From Entoloma clypeatum (lineage: Eukaryota; Basidiomycota; Agaricomycetes; Agaricales; Entolomataceae): DNA of 64,000 nt. Where the stretch lies: the NCBI GenBank assembly GCA_963565915.1, contig OY751494.1:2170001-2234000 (forward strand), in the 5' to 3' direction. Below the pieces are notes generated by a model that saw only the letters and a program-made list of their open reading frames with translations, was not told where the DNA came from and ran no database searches. Shown piece after piece: positions 1 to 10,485 of the stretch. A program made the position numbers and the translations under genes. Each line of letters begins with the position of its first letter. Positions within the stretch are counted from its first letter, which is position 1.

Positions 1-166
1 CCATGTGGAAACGTTGATCGCACCTTATACGTTTCTGACATATAAAGGGTTTTCCCGTGACCGCTATTCCTAAAGGGAATATGTCATAAGGAATCATTTA
101 ATTGTTTTCTTAAATCATATTCATAACACATCACTGATTGGGAACCCTTTCTTAGATTCATCAAAA

Positions 167-2392
167 ATGTCTACCTCTCGCTCCGCCCTCGACTCCATCG
201 CCATCTTCGACGGCATCGACTACCAGAGTTGGGCCGAAAAAATGAAGTCATACCTTCTCCATCAAGGAGTCTGGCGCCTCGTATCTGGCGACATTGAGCG
301 CCCCGACATCAAGGACTTTACGGTCACGGTCTCCACCCCTGCCTCAGCCACTTCGACATCTGCGACTCAACCTCCGGCGGTCACTATCACTGTCGACCAT
401 CCCGCCTTCGCCAAGGAAAAGAAGGCCTGGATCAGAGACGACGACATGGCTCAGGGTTCCATCCGTCTCAAAGTCTCCGAAGCAATCAGGAGGCACATCA
501 AGGACGCCTCAACCTCAAAGGAAGCTTGGACGACGTTGAAAGACGCGTATTCAAAGGTCTCCCCCGCCACCATTTTTGGCGACTTCAAGGCTGCTGCCTC
601 CTTCAAGCTCTCGGGTCGCGACCCCGTACCGGAAATCGAGCGCCTCGGATCACTCTTCGCTCGCCTCAGCGACGCGAAGTTCATCGTGCCTGACCTGATG
701 CAGGCTATGATCCTGGCAAGTGCCATCCCTGACGCTTGGTCGTCTCTCTCCACCGCCCTCTTCCAGGTCTACGACGCCGATGACTTCACATGGCAGGCCG
801 TTGCCGACAGCATCGTATCGGAGTACAGGCGCAAGTATGCGATTGGGTCTACTCGGGCGTCCAACGAGCAGGCCCGGAAAATCTCCGGGACCAAGCGAAA
901 GGGGCAAGACCCCAAATGGGAAAAGCAAACAGCGCCGAGTACCTCGCGTAACAATGCTGACGAGCAGCCTAACTCGACCGACCCGAGTACCACTTCTGAA
1001 AAGAAGAAGGGAAAGGGACGCTGGCGCAACCAGAAGAAGCGCGCCAACAACGCAGAAAACGACTCCGACCAAGCTGAGGAAATGGTCGAGTTTATTGCAC
1101 CAGCCATTGAGCAACCCCTTCGTCGTCCTGCTCCTTGTCCTCTTCCTCCTCGTCAACGTGCCCCTTGCCATCTCCCTCCTCATCATGCACCTGCCTTCAC
1201 CACTGTAACAGGCCGCGGGAAAACTACAAGTACCGCACAGCCTGAGTCAGAAAAAATGCAGTCACTCCTGCAACGCATGAACCCGCCTCCCTCTCAGTAC
1301 ACCGGGCTTCCTTCCGGAAAGCCGTCAGCGTGGAAAAAGAACGAGAGAGTACGAAAGCTTGCCCGAGAAATCGGCGCACGACCCTCTGGGTCGAACCTCC
1401 GTATCTTAGATACCATCATCCCTGACATCGACGAAAGGCCGGCTAAACAGCGTCGCGTAGCCCCGTCGATAGAAGAATCGCTGAAGATGATGGACATCGA
1501 CCAGGAACGGATGGGGCCGGATGTGTTTGAGGATGAGATAGAACTTGACGGTTCGTCGAAACCCTTTCTTGAACCTTATCAATTGCGGAATGCTAATAAT
1601 ACCTCTCAACAGACGTATAATATATTAGCCAGTACCAGTACAGAGTGCGTAGATCACATTAGCAGTGATCTACATAAAAAATATATTAAACATTTCGCCT
1701 CTTGTACACATTGTAAGGAAAAAGAACGCGCGCAATGGATACTAGATTCCGGCGCCTCTTTACACTTCACCTATGAGTTTAAGGACTTCGCATATTATAG
1801 ACCTCTCACGGTCAAGCGATTCGTCCAAACTGCAGCTAAAGGGAAGAAACTGGAAATACTCGGAGTTGGGGCCGTTCCAGTACGGCACACCCTAAATGGG
1901 GAAATTAAAACCCATCTTCTCAGACCGGTGTTCTACATCCCGGACATGGACACACGCCTATTGTCCCTAGGCGTCTTCCTTAACCATGGTTACAAAGTAG
2001 ACGGGACTTGTGGAGAAATTAACATCTCCAAAGGGCTGAGCAAAATCCAGTTTTCGCCCCACATCCTTGGTCAAACCATTTACTGGTTAGACACTGAAAT
2101 ACGCTATGACCAGATCCATGCGATCTCGAGCGAAATCACTGTTGAAACATGGCACAAGCGCCTTGGTCACCCAAATGATCAAGCACTCCGAAAGATTCCC
2201 ACCAGTACCAAAGGGGTACCTGAAACACTAGTACATGAGAAATCACAGGAAAGTTGCACAGGTTGCCTCAAAGGGAAAATGCCGAATCAGTCATATCCAA
2301 ATTCGATAACAAGGGCAACAAAAACCTTTGATCTGATCCATTCCGATCTTAAACAAATATCCACGGCATCCTTGCCGATCATGGAATTCTGA
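167..2392 (+). pseudogene. copia gag-protease-integrase N-terminal part (copy 1)
   Basis: Encodes 741 residues from the ATG at 167. The N-terminal part is a copia-type Gag (WAEKMKSYLLHQGVW near residue 25). A long basic and Pro-rich linker follows, with no CCHC knuckle that I can find. The aspartic protease site is WILDSGAS near residue 525. The GAG-pre-integrase/zinc region has WHKRLGHPNDQ and CTGCLKGK. The frame is broken at 2370/2371 by the 196-bp deletion, so the last few residues before the stop are out of register. In an undamaged copy, gag through RNase H would be one ORF of about 1,597 codons: the 4,595 bp here plus the missing 196 is divisible by 3. The protein is therefore a truncated polyprotein without a complete integrase. 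Confidence 0.9.
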
Positions 2393-4761
2393 TTGACATC
2401 ACGCTCCCGTATCAGCACCAGCAGAACGGTCGAGCAGAACGGATAAATCGAACCCTGTGGGAGAAATCTCAGGCCTTGCGCTTCGACGCGTGCTTACCAC
2501 CTATGTGGTGGGAATTCTGTTTGGAACATGCAGCTTTTCTCTACAACAGAACCCCCATGCAGCGTCTCGAATGGAATACCCCTTACTTCAGGGTGACCAA
2601 TGAGATCCCCGATATGTCAAGCATCAGAGTCTTCGGATGTCAGGCATATGTGTATATCCCAAAAGAAAAACGTAGAAATTCCCTGGAGTCTAGATCTCGA
2701 TTGATGATTTATCTCGGATCAAAGCCAGGGGTCAAAGGATACCGTTTCATGGATCCTGAGACTAATACAATTTTCATGGGTGGGAAAGCTATCTTTGATG
2801 AAAGCAAGTACCCTAGATGCCACATCGACCCTTTGCCAGAGAACCATCCAGAAATGGAAAACCCAGAACCGGCTGATGAGTTTGAGGACCTCATCCCCGG
2901 AAACGATGACAATGACAGTCATTACGAAAAACCTCACGACCCTGTTCCCACTGGACAGGATCACCCTGAATCAGACGATGATTTGCCGGGTAGCGAACCC
3001 GATGACGAGCCACGAGTACCCACTCCAGAGCCCGAGCAAGTACCAGATCGACCGATCAGGGAACGACGAGTTCGGAGAATGCCAGACAGCATCTATGGAG
3101 AAGACACCCCTGCTTCTGATCTTGAAAAAATGGATCGAAGACGTAGACTGAGCGGTCAAACGGCATGGATGAACGATCTCCTAATGGAGGCAATCTCCAT
3201 CCAAGTAGGCATCATCGAAATGTCACACAAAGACATATACTCTCTTCCGAACAAAGAAGATTGGTATGCGGCAGAACGAAAAGAGCTAGACATGCTCAAA
3301 AGCCGCGGGGTGATCACGGAGTTAGTACCCCTACCTACAGGGAGGAAAGCTCTAAGGAACAAATGGGTTTACAACGAAAAATCCGACGGGCGTTTGAAAG
3401 CGCGCCTTGTTGCAAAAGGTTTCTCACAGGTAGAAGGGATTGACTTCGATCAGATCTTCTCACCAGTAGTGAGATACGAGACAGTCCGATTGATTCTGGC
3501 ATTGACAGCCCTTGAAGGGTGGTTCATGACACTCTTGGACGTCTCAGCAGCCTTCCTCTATGGAACACTCCGTGAGGTAATTTACATGCGACAGCCTGAG
3601 GGCTACATAGTAAAAGGGAAAGAAAACCTCGTGTACCGACTATACAAAGCCCTATACGGACTCAAGCAGGCCGCATTAGCCTGGTGGAGGGAACTCGATT
3701 CCTCCATGAAAAAGCTCGGCTTTGCCCGGCTTCACTCCGATGCGGGAGTTTTCATTCACACAAGTACCAAAGGGGAAACTGTGATCGCCGTCATTTATGT
3801 CGATGACTCTGCTTTTCTCGGCACAAACCGGGAATACACGCTGGAAAAGAAGAAGGCCTTCATGACAACATGGGAATGTAGGGACCTAGGCCACCTAGTC
3901 CCTGATGGGGAACCAAAAGAATTTCTCTCTATCCAAATAAGGCAACGTGGGAAGAGGATCTTCATTGATCAAGTACCCTACCTTGAGAAAATTCTCGCAC
4001 GCATGGGGATGAGCGAATCTAATGCCACCCATACCCCACTCCCGACGGGCTACAAACCCATGAAGTCTGAAGATGAACCCAATGCGGAACTCAGATCCAA
4101 GTACCAATCCGTCATCGGGTCACTATTGTACTTAATGATCGGGACAAGACCCGACATTTGTTTCGCCGTGATCAAAATGTCCCAATTCTCCGCAAACCCT
4201 ACCAAACGCCATTTAGAAGTGGCAAGGGATATTTGCAGGTATTTGAAGGCGACAAAAAATTACGCAATCATGTACGATGGTGATTCTGGGAAAGGAATCT
4301 ACGCATTCACAGACTCCGATTGGGCGTCAGACGAAAACACCAGGAAGTCCACCACTGGTTACTTCGTATCGCTAGCATCTGGAGCAGTAACATGGGTTTC
4401 ATCGGCGCAAAAAACCATTGCCCTCTCTTCCACGGAAGCAGAATACATGGCGCTATCAGATTGCAGTCGCGCAGTGACATGGCTTAGAAGCATGCTTGCC
4501 GAACTTGGGATGCAGATCGGATCAGTCCCGATCTATGGAGATAACAATGGCTCCGTCTTTATCGCATCCAACCCTGTAACTGAAAAGCGGTCCAAGCACA
4601 TTGACGTGCGATTCCACTTCGTCAGAGAAAAAGTATCCGAAGGCATCATTACGGTTGAATTCATTGAAGGAGTGAATAACCCTGCAGACCTTTTAACTAA
4701 GAATCTAGGGAAAGTCCTCTTTAGCAAGTTTATCCCGTACTTCGGATTACTTAAAAACTAG
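2371..4761 (+). pseudogene. copia integrase C-terminal part, reverse transcriptase and RNase H (copy 1)
   Basis: Reopens in the second frame directly at the deletion junction (first ATG 2476) and runs uninterrupted to the stop at 4761. It reads from the distal integrase core (LADHGILID onward) through an acidic Pro-rich linker. The RVT_2 reverse transcriptase follows (KWVYNEKSDG, DVSAAFLYG, LYKALYGLKQA, catalytic IYVDDSAF). RNase H comes last (FTDSDWASDE, SSTEAEYMALS, YGDNN, and KHIDVRFHF near the end). RT and RNase H motifs look intact, but there is no start codon or frame to join them to gag without the missing segment. Confidence 0.9.
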
Positions 4762-4819
4762 ACGAAAAAGTACCTATATGGGAAAAAGTAAGATGTATTT
4801 AGAAGTATGTACTAAATAT

Positions 4820-4826
4820 GGGGGGG
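4820..4826 (+). other. copia polypurine tract (copy 1)
   Basis: A run of seven G directly before the 3' LTR, where plus-strand DNA synthesis is primed in LTR elements. Copy 2 has eight G (15321-15328) and copy 3 has seven C on the + strand (33668-33674) at the same place. Confidence 0.75.
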
Positions 4827-5137
4827 TGTTGAAACTTTTCCATCACGTAGATTAGATTAGATTAGATTATATCACGTGACCTTTACACATCTTCAATTAC
4901 ATACTTATTTGGTTGGTACAAACAGTAGTACGGTATATAAGACCAGGAAACTGTCAATATCAACAAGTTGTCTCTTGACTCTTAACCAGCTCCATCGCTC
5001 TCACCAGCCTCAACCGCTCTCACCAGCCTTACCCCCCTCCAAACCATGTAAGTGACTATAGCGGTATCGTAGAGTACTTCCACTGTAGCCGTGTTGCTCA
5101 GTACACCTGTGGCTAGCGCCCAGGTGGAACTTCAACA
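4827..5137 (+). repeat. copia 3' LTR (copy 1)
   Basis: 311 bp from TGTTGAAAC to CTTCAACA. It contains tandem ATTAG units, a CACGTG palindrome at about 4874, a TATA box (GGTATATAAG near 4932) and a GTAAGTG splice-donor-like site at about 5047. It aligns end to end with the LTRs of copies 2 and 3. Confidence 0.93.
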
Positions 5138-5342
5138 AGGTCGGAGATGCGGAGGTCCTCGGAAAGATCTCGGTGAGAGACACGTTGACGTGGAAATGGT
5201 CGGACGACGTCGGAGTTGTGACTCGGACACAGTACTGAGCTCGTCGAAGGGTAACGATGGAGGAAGAGCAGTAGATGAGGATGTCGTCGGTGTATTGTAC
5301 CACAGCGAGGATCTCTGGCATGAACGGGGAGTAGAGGAGTGA
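5138..5342 (-). pseudogene. Ty3/gypsy reverse transcriptase relic
   Basis: Read on the reverse strand, this short stretch gives MPEILAVVQYTDDILIYCSS, a gypsy-type RT palm with a YxDD box. The continuing frame is only loosely RT-like. It has no neighbouring domains and begins exactly where copy 1's LTR ends, so copia copy 1 appears to have inserted into an older gypsy fragment. Confidence 0.6.
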
Positions 5343-7240
5343 ACTTTGTTGATATTCGAACTCAGGAACTACAGGTATGGTACAAGCTTAAATATCTAAA
5401 TGAGATTACTTTACGGAGATGGTCGGAGTAGGTCCGGAGTTGTGGCGTAAGTTGCCAGCGACTGTAACGAACATCGGAGATGTCGGTCAACGGACCATGC
5501 GGAAAAGGCGATGCATAAGTAAACGGGAATATGAATATGAAATGCATAAAGGCATGGAGTTATGAATATGAAATGCACGATGGCAACGTGCGGAGATGTG
5601 GAGGTAACGGATGTCCGGAAAGTCTGGAAAGTCGGAGGACGATCGGAGTGGATCGGAGATTCGGAGACGGATATAACAGTTTGAATCTAAACCGAACCTC
5701 TCAAACCTCCCGATCTGCAGCCCGTCTATATGTGAGGTGGGTGAATTTGTCTCTAGCGGAACCTGGGCAAAGGGGGAGATGTGCAGACAGGGCACCAGAG
5801 AACATGACAATGCCTGGCAAGCTGTAAGTCATTCCTATCCGAAATCTGCTGCATTCACTGATGTACCCCCCACAGTGCTTCATTCCCAATACCTAGAGAG
5901 CCGATAAACTTATTTACATGTTTGTAGCATAGAGAAACTTTATAATAATCTTGAAATTTGCACCACATCATCATCTGGACAGTGTGTGATGTTTACAATA
6001 CCAGCAGCTATCCCACTGGTTCTGGACCCAGAGTATCTGTCTAGAGTACTGGGTGCTTTCTACAGGACACTACAGGACACTACAGAGTGGCCTGCCAGTC
6101 TACCAGGGGTCCTCTGTAGTGACCAGGGTCACTACAGAGCTCCCTGTTTCAAATACCCTGTTCTACCATACTACAGCACTACAGAGTGCTCTGTAGTACT
6201 CCCAGGGCCAATCAGGGTTTGCTGATGTCGCTTCGAACACCTGAGTGCGAGACACCTGGTCACCCGCAGATTGATGCCATCCACCTATTACAGACACTTG
6301 ATTGTCAGCGTACTGTGGCTTTGTAAGCGAGTTTAGTATAGGCACAATGGGCTGAACTTTCTTTGGCGACTGGACTGGAGAGGTGTCAAGAGATGTCTCA
6401 GAAGCCAGAGGTTGTGACAGTTCACCCAGTCCAGTACCAGGGTTGGATCTAGATGAATAAAGTGTATTATGAGGTATATTTGACCTGCTTTAATAATCTG
6501 ACTTCAACAACTTTGAACATAGTCATCCTCTCAACATCCTCCCGCTCGTATAAACCTTGGAGATAGGTGCAATAATGGGCGATGTCTGAAGATTGTTATA
6601 CTATCGTCAACCAGTAGTTCACATCCACCAGTGTTTCGCGTTGTCACAGTGTGACCCCTGGCAAAATTGACACCCAGCTGATCACGTTGATCGTTCTTCC
6701 CCTTTCCATTGACACCTTCGCGTCACCTGAGGCGAACTTGGACAATAACATAATAACAGATAACATGAAGTCTGATGTGGCAGGCTGGTGGGCGTGACAA
6801 CCCAAATGGGCCTACTTCTCATCCTCAAACTTTGGAATATATTATCAACGGAATGTACTCCATCATAGGTATATAAGACTAGGTGTCATAACCATTACGA
6901 TTCATATTCGACTTATCCGACAACTCCGACATTTCATCTGATCCGACATCCGCTCCAACGACATTCTATTTATATTTGATTATACTTCTACTACGTAACA
7001 TCTCAACCATACTTACAAGTAGACATATGTTGTTCACTTTTCATTTGCTACTCTCTGTACTCCGAATGTTCTGATGGTCAACTCCGGTATCTGCACATCA
7101 CTTATAGTAATGCTGATCATTCTAGTCTACTATAAATAGTGTACCAAACCTGTCATAGAACCTCAGTTCAAATATCATACATTACACCTCATTCGCATCT
7201 GTCTCTACTTGCCTTTGAGCATTCTCTCCGTCACCTCTGC
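5343..7240. other. no gene seen; repeat-derived spacer
   Basis: No protein-like frame. Contents: an about 68-bp segment (5553-5620) inverted relative to 7641-7708; a short CTACAG-rich element ending with GTTTGCTGATG (end 6227); and, near 6870-6900, a TATA-like GTATATAAGAC in sequence that reads like decayed LTR (many CTCCGAC/CATCCG motifs). Confidence 0.5.
6055..6227 (+). repeat. MITE-like short element
   Basis: Rich in short palindromic CTACAG/CTGTAG units and ending CAGGGTTTGCTGATG. The same terminal sequence bounds a 118-bp inverted-repeat element at 39449-39566 and occurs again at about 39361-39371. The left boundary is unclear; no matching left terminal repeat was found. Confidence 0.4.
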
Positions 7241-7296
7241 TCATCCGCTCATCCGCTCATCCGCTCATCCGCTCATCCGCTCATCCGCTCATCCGA
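7241..7296 (+). repeat. 8-bp tandem repeat (TCATCCGC)n
   Basis: Six perfect TCATCCGC units followed by one imperfect unit, 56 bp in total. Confidence 0.95.
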
Positions 7297-8117
7297 CATC
7301 TGTCAATCCAAAATCGAGGACCACGTCAAAGAGTGGGGCGCAACACACAAGTTGAAGCCAGGTCCTTTCTGCCAACATTGTACTTATCGCATCCGCTCCT
7401 CCGCTACTCCGCTCCGACTCGTCCGACGTTTTCCGATGTTGAGAAAAACGCTATGTGACACTAGGTCAAAATCCGAGAGCGACCGGTGGAGGGATACCTG
7501 AGATATTTAGCCAACACAAACCAGTGGTGGACGCGAACCACTGGTTGACAATAGTATACCATTCTGGCTCCAACAACCTCTGATCATCTCCAATCAATTC
7601 CAATCAATTCCGCTCCAACAATCTCCAATCAATTCCAATATTCCAGACATCCATTACCTCCGCATCTCTGCACATTGCCATCTTGCATTTCATATTCATA
7701 ACTCCATGTTGAGAATACATTCTATACGGATGTCTCAACAGTCATTCACATGCCATCTTGCATGTGTATTCCCATATGAAGTTACATATGGAAGTGTTCT
7801 ATACTTAGAACAATCTAGACTCGCTCTAGATCTCTGACTCATTAAATATGTGTCAGATGTGCATAACATATGTCATGTTATGTCACATCAATGTGCTTGT
7901 CACACAATGTGACTACAAGTCACATATTACCATATATGTGAGTTTATGGTTCTGCAACAGAACTTAGTTTGTACTTGTTTGTACATGGTCTGTGCGCATT
8001 CTTGTAGGTATAAATACTTGATGTATCTGTATCTGCAATAACAGGACTTTTACGAAGTACCTTCATCATTGCTCAGCTCTTCTCACTCTTCTTACCTTCA
8101 ATGTGAGTATCTTACCC

Positions 8118-8808
8118 TAGTGTTGTCATGGCTTGGGCTCCGAGCCAGCTCAAGCCAGAGCCGAGCTATTGGAAAGCCAAAGCCACACAAGCCACACCAC
8201 CAGCTTTTCCCATGGGAGCCGAGCTGAACAAAGCTCTGGCTCCGGCTCGGGAGCCGCTCAAGCCTGCTACGTGTACATTAAATGATTAACTTAAAAATAT
8301 ATAATAAACTAAGTTTAAATTTAAATGTAATACTAGTGAGGCCCTTGGGGTTGAGAGGATGGGGTTGGGTATGAGAGGCGGCTGTTGGGCACATGAGGAG
8401 GCCGTTGGGCACGACTGGGGTTGAGAGGAAGGGGTTGGGCATGAGAGGCGGCCATTGGGGATGCATGGAGGCCGTTGGGCACGAGAGGCTCACATTGGGG
8501 TTGAGGGGAGGCCATTGGATATCAAGTGGAGGTGGTTAGGCACGTGAGGAGGCCACTGGGCACGCATGGAGGCCCCTGGACATGCGAGGCGGTCATTGGG
8601 CATCAGTGGAGGTTGTTGGACATGTGAGGAGGCCAGTGGGCACAACTGAGAGGAGGCGGTGGGGTCGAATGGAGACGGAGCTGGTTTGAAGCCGCTTGTA
8701 AATGGAGCTGAGCCAAAATTCTCAGCTTGGCTAATCATCAGAGCCAAGCCCATCAAAAGCCGAGGCTTTTGGAGCCAAGCCAAGCCAAGCCAAGTGGCGG
8801 CAACACTA
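8118..8808. mobile_element. hAT-like non-autonomous element with internal minisatellite
   Basis: Terminal inverted repeats begin TAGTGTTG(C/T)C and end GGCAACACTA, continuing inward as CTTGG-rich repeats (CCAAGCCAAGCC on the right, GGCTTGGGCTC on the left). ATCTTACCC flanks both sides (8109-8117 and 8809-8817), an 8-9 bp target duplication. The TAGTG terminus and duplication size fit hAT transposons. The interior has no transposase frame; it is mostly GTTGGGCA-type minisatellite (about 8340-8680). Confidence 0.7.
8340..8680 (+). repeat. GTTGGGCAC-type minisatellite inside the hAT-like element
   Basis: Irregular tandem units of roughly 20-35 bp sharing GAGGCCGTTGGGCA(C/T)GAGAGG. The same core forms the arrays at 15885-16240 and, inverted, at 17330-17910. 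Confidence 0.75.
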
Positions 8809-8852
8809 ATCTTACCCAGGTTCCTCTGCACTTGCAGCCATGCTGTTCAATA

Positions 8853-8865
8853 GGTTATGGGCCCC
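8853..8865 (+). other. copia primer-binding site of the second copia family
   Basis: GGTTATGGGCCCC immediately after the LTR. It is the complement of the anticodon-arm half of initiator Met tRNA, and identical to the sites of copies 2 and 3. Confidence 0.7.
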
Positions 8866-9817
8866 GAATTGCCCGGTACAGTCTGCACGCTCTAACAGAG
8901 TTGCCATGACTGTCTAGCCTGTTAGATACTAACCTGGCCTTGCCAGTGAGCGCATGTCTTAAAGTGCCCTTTGGGCTGCTACTGCCTCTTTAGCTAGTAG
9001 CATAGACTAGACTAAGTTAGTTATCTGGTATTGATACTCGGAGGTTCCAGACTAGGGAGCGCCCTTTGGGCTGCACCTAGCTCTGATGTCCAAGACTAGC
9101 AAAGTGCCCCTTTGGGCTGCCTCTAGTTCTTGATCTAGACTAGGGCCTTTTATGGCCTATGTCTATATTTGGACATTTTTGTATAAGCCTGTGGCTTGAG
9201 CACCTTTTCACCCTGCCACCACACTCTGGTGAAAACCCTTTCTTCGATCTGCGCCTTTTTTCTGGCTGCAATCTAGATTTGGGGCTTCTCATGCTGTGTC
9301 ATGTCCTGTCTGGCATTTGGTTTTAACCAAATCAAGTAACATCAATATGCTGACATGAGGCATCTTGGCTCTCAGGAACTTTTAGTTCCTTGAACCTTTT
9401 TTCTTGTCAATCAATCTTGATTTGTTGTGCCCGGTACCTGGTGTGCGCCCCTTTGGGCTGCCCCAGAGACTTTTCCTTCTTTCTGGCTGCATAATCTCAG
9501 ATCTGATGCTGACTAAAAATTCTTCCTAGATGAAAGAATCTTGCATCTGCTTCCAATATGGCTTCATTATTGAAGGCCATTATTGTCACGAACTCATCCA
9601 CGTTATCCAGTGTGTTGATGGTTTCTACAAACTTCACTTCTGTGATCAGGTTTGCATGGTAAAAACACACATCTGGGAGGTGAAGGTCATGCAATTGCAG
9701 CGTGGACGGCATGCACATCATGTCTGTACGCGCAAGTGTGGAAAGAAAGCAGTATGTACCTTAATCTATCTCCTCTTCGCTAGTTCACCAAGCCCTTCCA
9801 GAATCCCTGGGCGGGAC
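8866..9817. other. no gene seen; decayed internal region of the second copia family
   Basis: No element ORF survives after the primer-binding site. The motif CCTTTGGGCTGC recurs four times (near 8968, 9063, 9110 and 9451). A reverse-strand frame at 9497-9721 reads protein-like (for example ADARFFHLGRIF) but I do not recognise it and it has no context. Confidence 0.5.
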
Positions 9818-10127
9818 TGTTGAAACTTTTCCATCATGTAGATTAGATTAGATTAGATTACATCACGTGACCTTTATACATCTTTGATTACATACTTATT
9901 TGGTTGGTACAAACAGTAGTATGATATATAAGACCAGGAAACTGTCAATATCAACAAGTTGTCTCTTGACTCTTAACCAGCTTCATCGCTCTTACCAGCC
10001 TCAACCGCTCTCACCAGCCTCACCCTTCCCAATCCAAGTAAGTGACTAGAACGGTTAAGTAGAGTACTTCCACTGTAGCTGTGTTGCTCAGTACATCTGC
10101 GGCTAGCGCCCAGGTGGAACTTCAACA
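9818..10127 (+). repeat. copia 5' LTR (copy 2)
   Basis: 310 bp, TGTTGAAAC to CTTCAACA. It contains CACGTG, a TATA box (ATATATAAG near 9934) and the donor-like GTAAGTG at 10038. Confidence 0.95.
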
Positions 10128-10140
10128 GGTTATGGGCCCC
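10128..10140 (+). other. copia primer-binding site, initiator Met tRNA half (copy 2)
   Basis: GGTTATGGGCCCC abuts the LTR with no gap. It matches the complement of the initiator tRNA anticodon stem-loop (GGGCCCAUAACC), not a tRNA 3' acceptor end. This priming by an internally cleaved initiator tRNA is established for Drosophila copia and yeast Ty5. Confidence 0.85.
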
Positions 10141-10485
10141 GGATAGCAGAGGGACTTGGGAACGCTGGCAACAGCGAGTACCTGCCCACTCTACCCTGGT
10201 TGACAGGAGAACCGATCACAAGATCTAGGTTCTGAGTCATACTTCTTCACATATGAACCTGGGAATGTCATTACGACAAGTACCTGTCATGAAGCGTCCC
10301 TAAGAGGATTGACTTAGTACACACCATGTGGAAACGTTGATCATACCTCATACACTTCTGACAAAAAGGGTTTTTCCCACAACTGCTATTCCTGAAGGGA
10401 ATATGTTATGAGGAATCATTTATTTGTTTTCTCTAAAAATCAAGAACATCACTGATTGGGAGAACTCCTTTTAGACTCATTAAAA

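Larger units (their letters stand above)
1..5137 (+). mobile_element. Ty1/copia LTR retrotransposon, copy 1, left end outside window
   Basis: Internal leader, gag-pol and 3' LTR of a copia element. The first 166 bases match the leader of copy 3 (38210-38375 on the reverse strand), so the 5' LTR lies beyond the left edge. Domain order is Gag, protease, integrase, reverse transcriptase, RNase H, which is diagnostic of copia. Relative to copy 2 it lacks 196 bp in the integrase core (junction at 2370/2371), which also shifts the frame. The base run right after the 3' LTR is AGGTC (5138-5142), the expected target duplication, but its partner is not in the window. Confidence 0.95.
7707..8852 (+). 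repeat. LTR of a second copia family, interrupted by a hAT-like element
   Basis: Starts TGTTGAGAAT, contains a TATA-like GTATAAATAC at about 8009, and ends ...TGTTCAATA directly before a copia primer-binding site at 8853. The terminal TA is expected to be CA, a single C-to-T change. The LTR is split by the 691-bp element at 8118-8808; without it and one copy of its target duplication the LTR is about 446 bp. Confidence 0.65.

Noticed and set aside
2370..2371. The 196-bp difference between copia copies 1 and 2 as an intron
   Set aside because: The missing segment lacks GT...AG boundaries and contains integrase catalytic sequence.
7241..7296. CRISPR-like array
   Set aside because: Units are contiguous 8-mers with no spacers; a simple tandem repeat in a eukaryotic context.
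8278..8831. Reverse-strand frames through 8.3-8.8 kb
   Set aside because: Again minisatellite inside the hAT-like element, with terminal repeats explaining the boundaries.
9497..9721. A small host gene on the reverse strand
   Set aside because: Short, without start context, splice partners or recognisable family, and enclosed by transposon remains.
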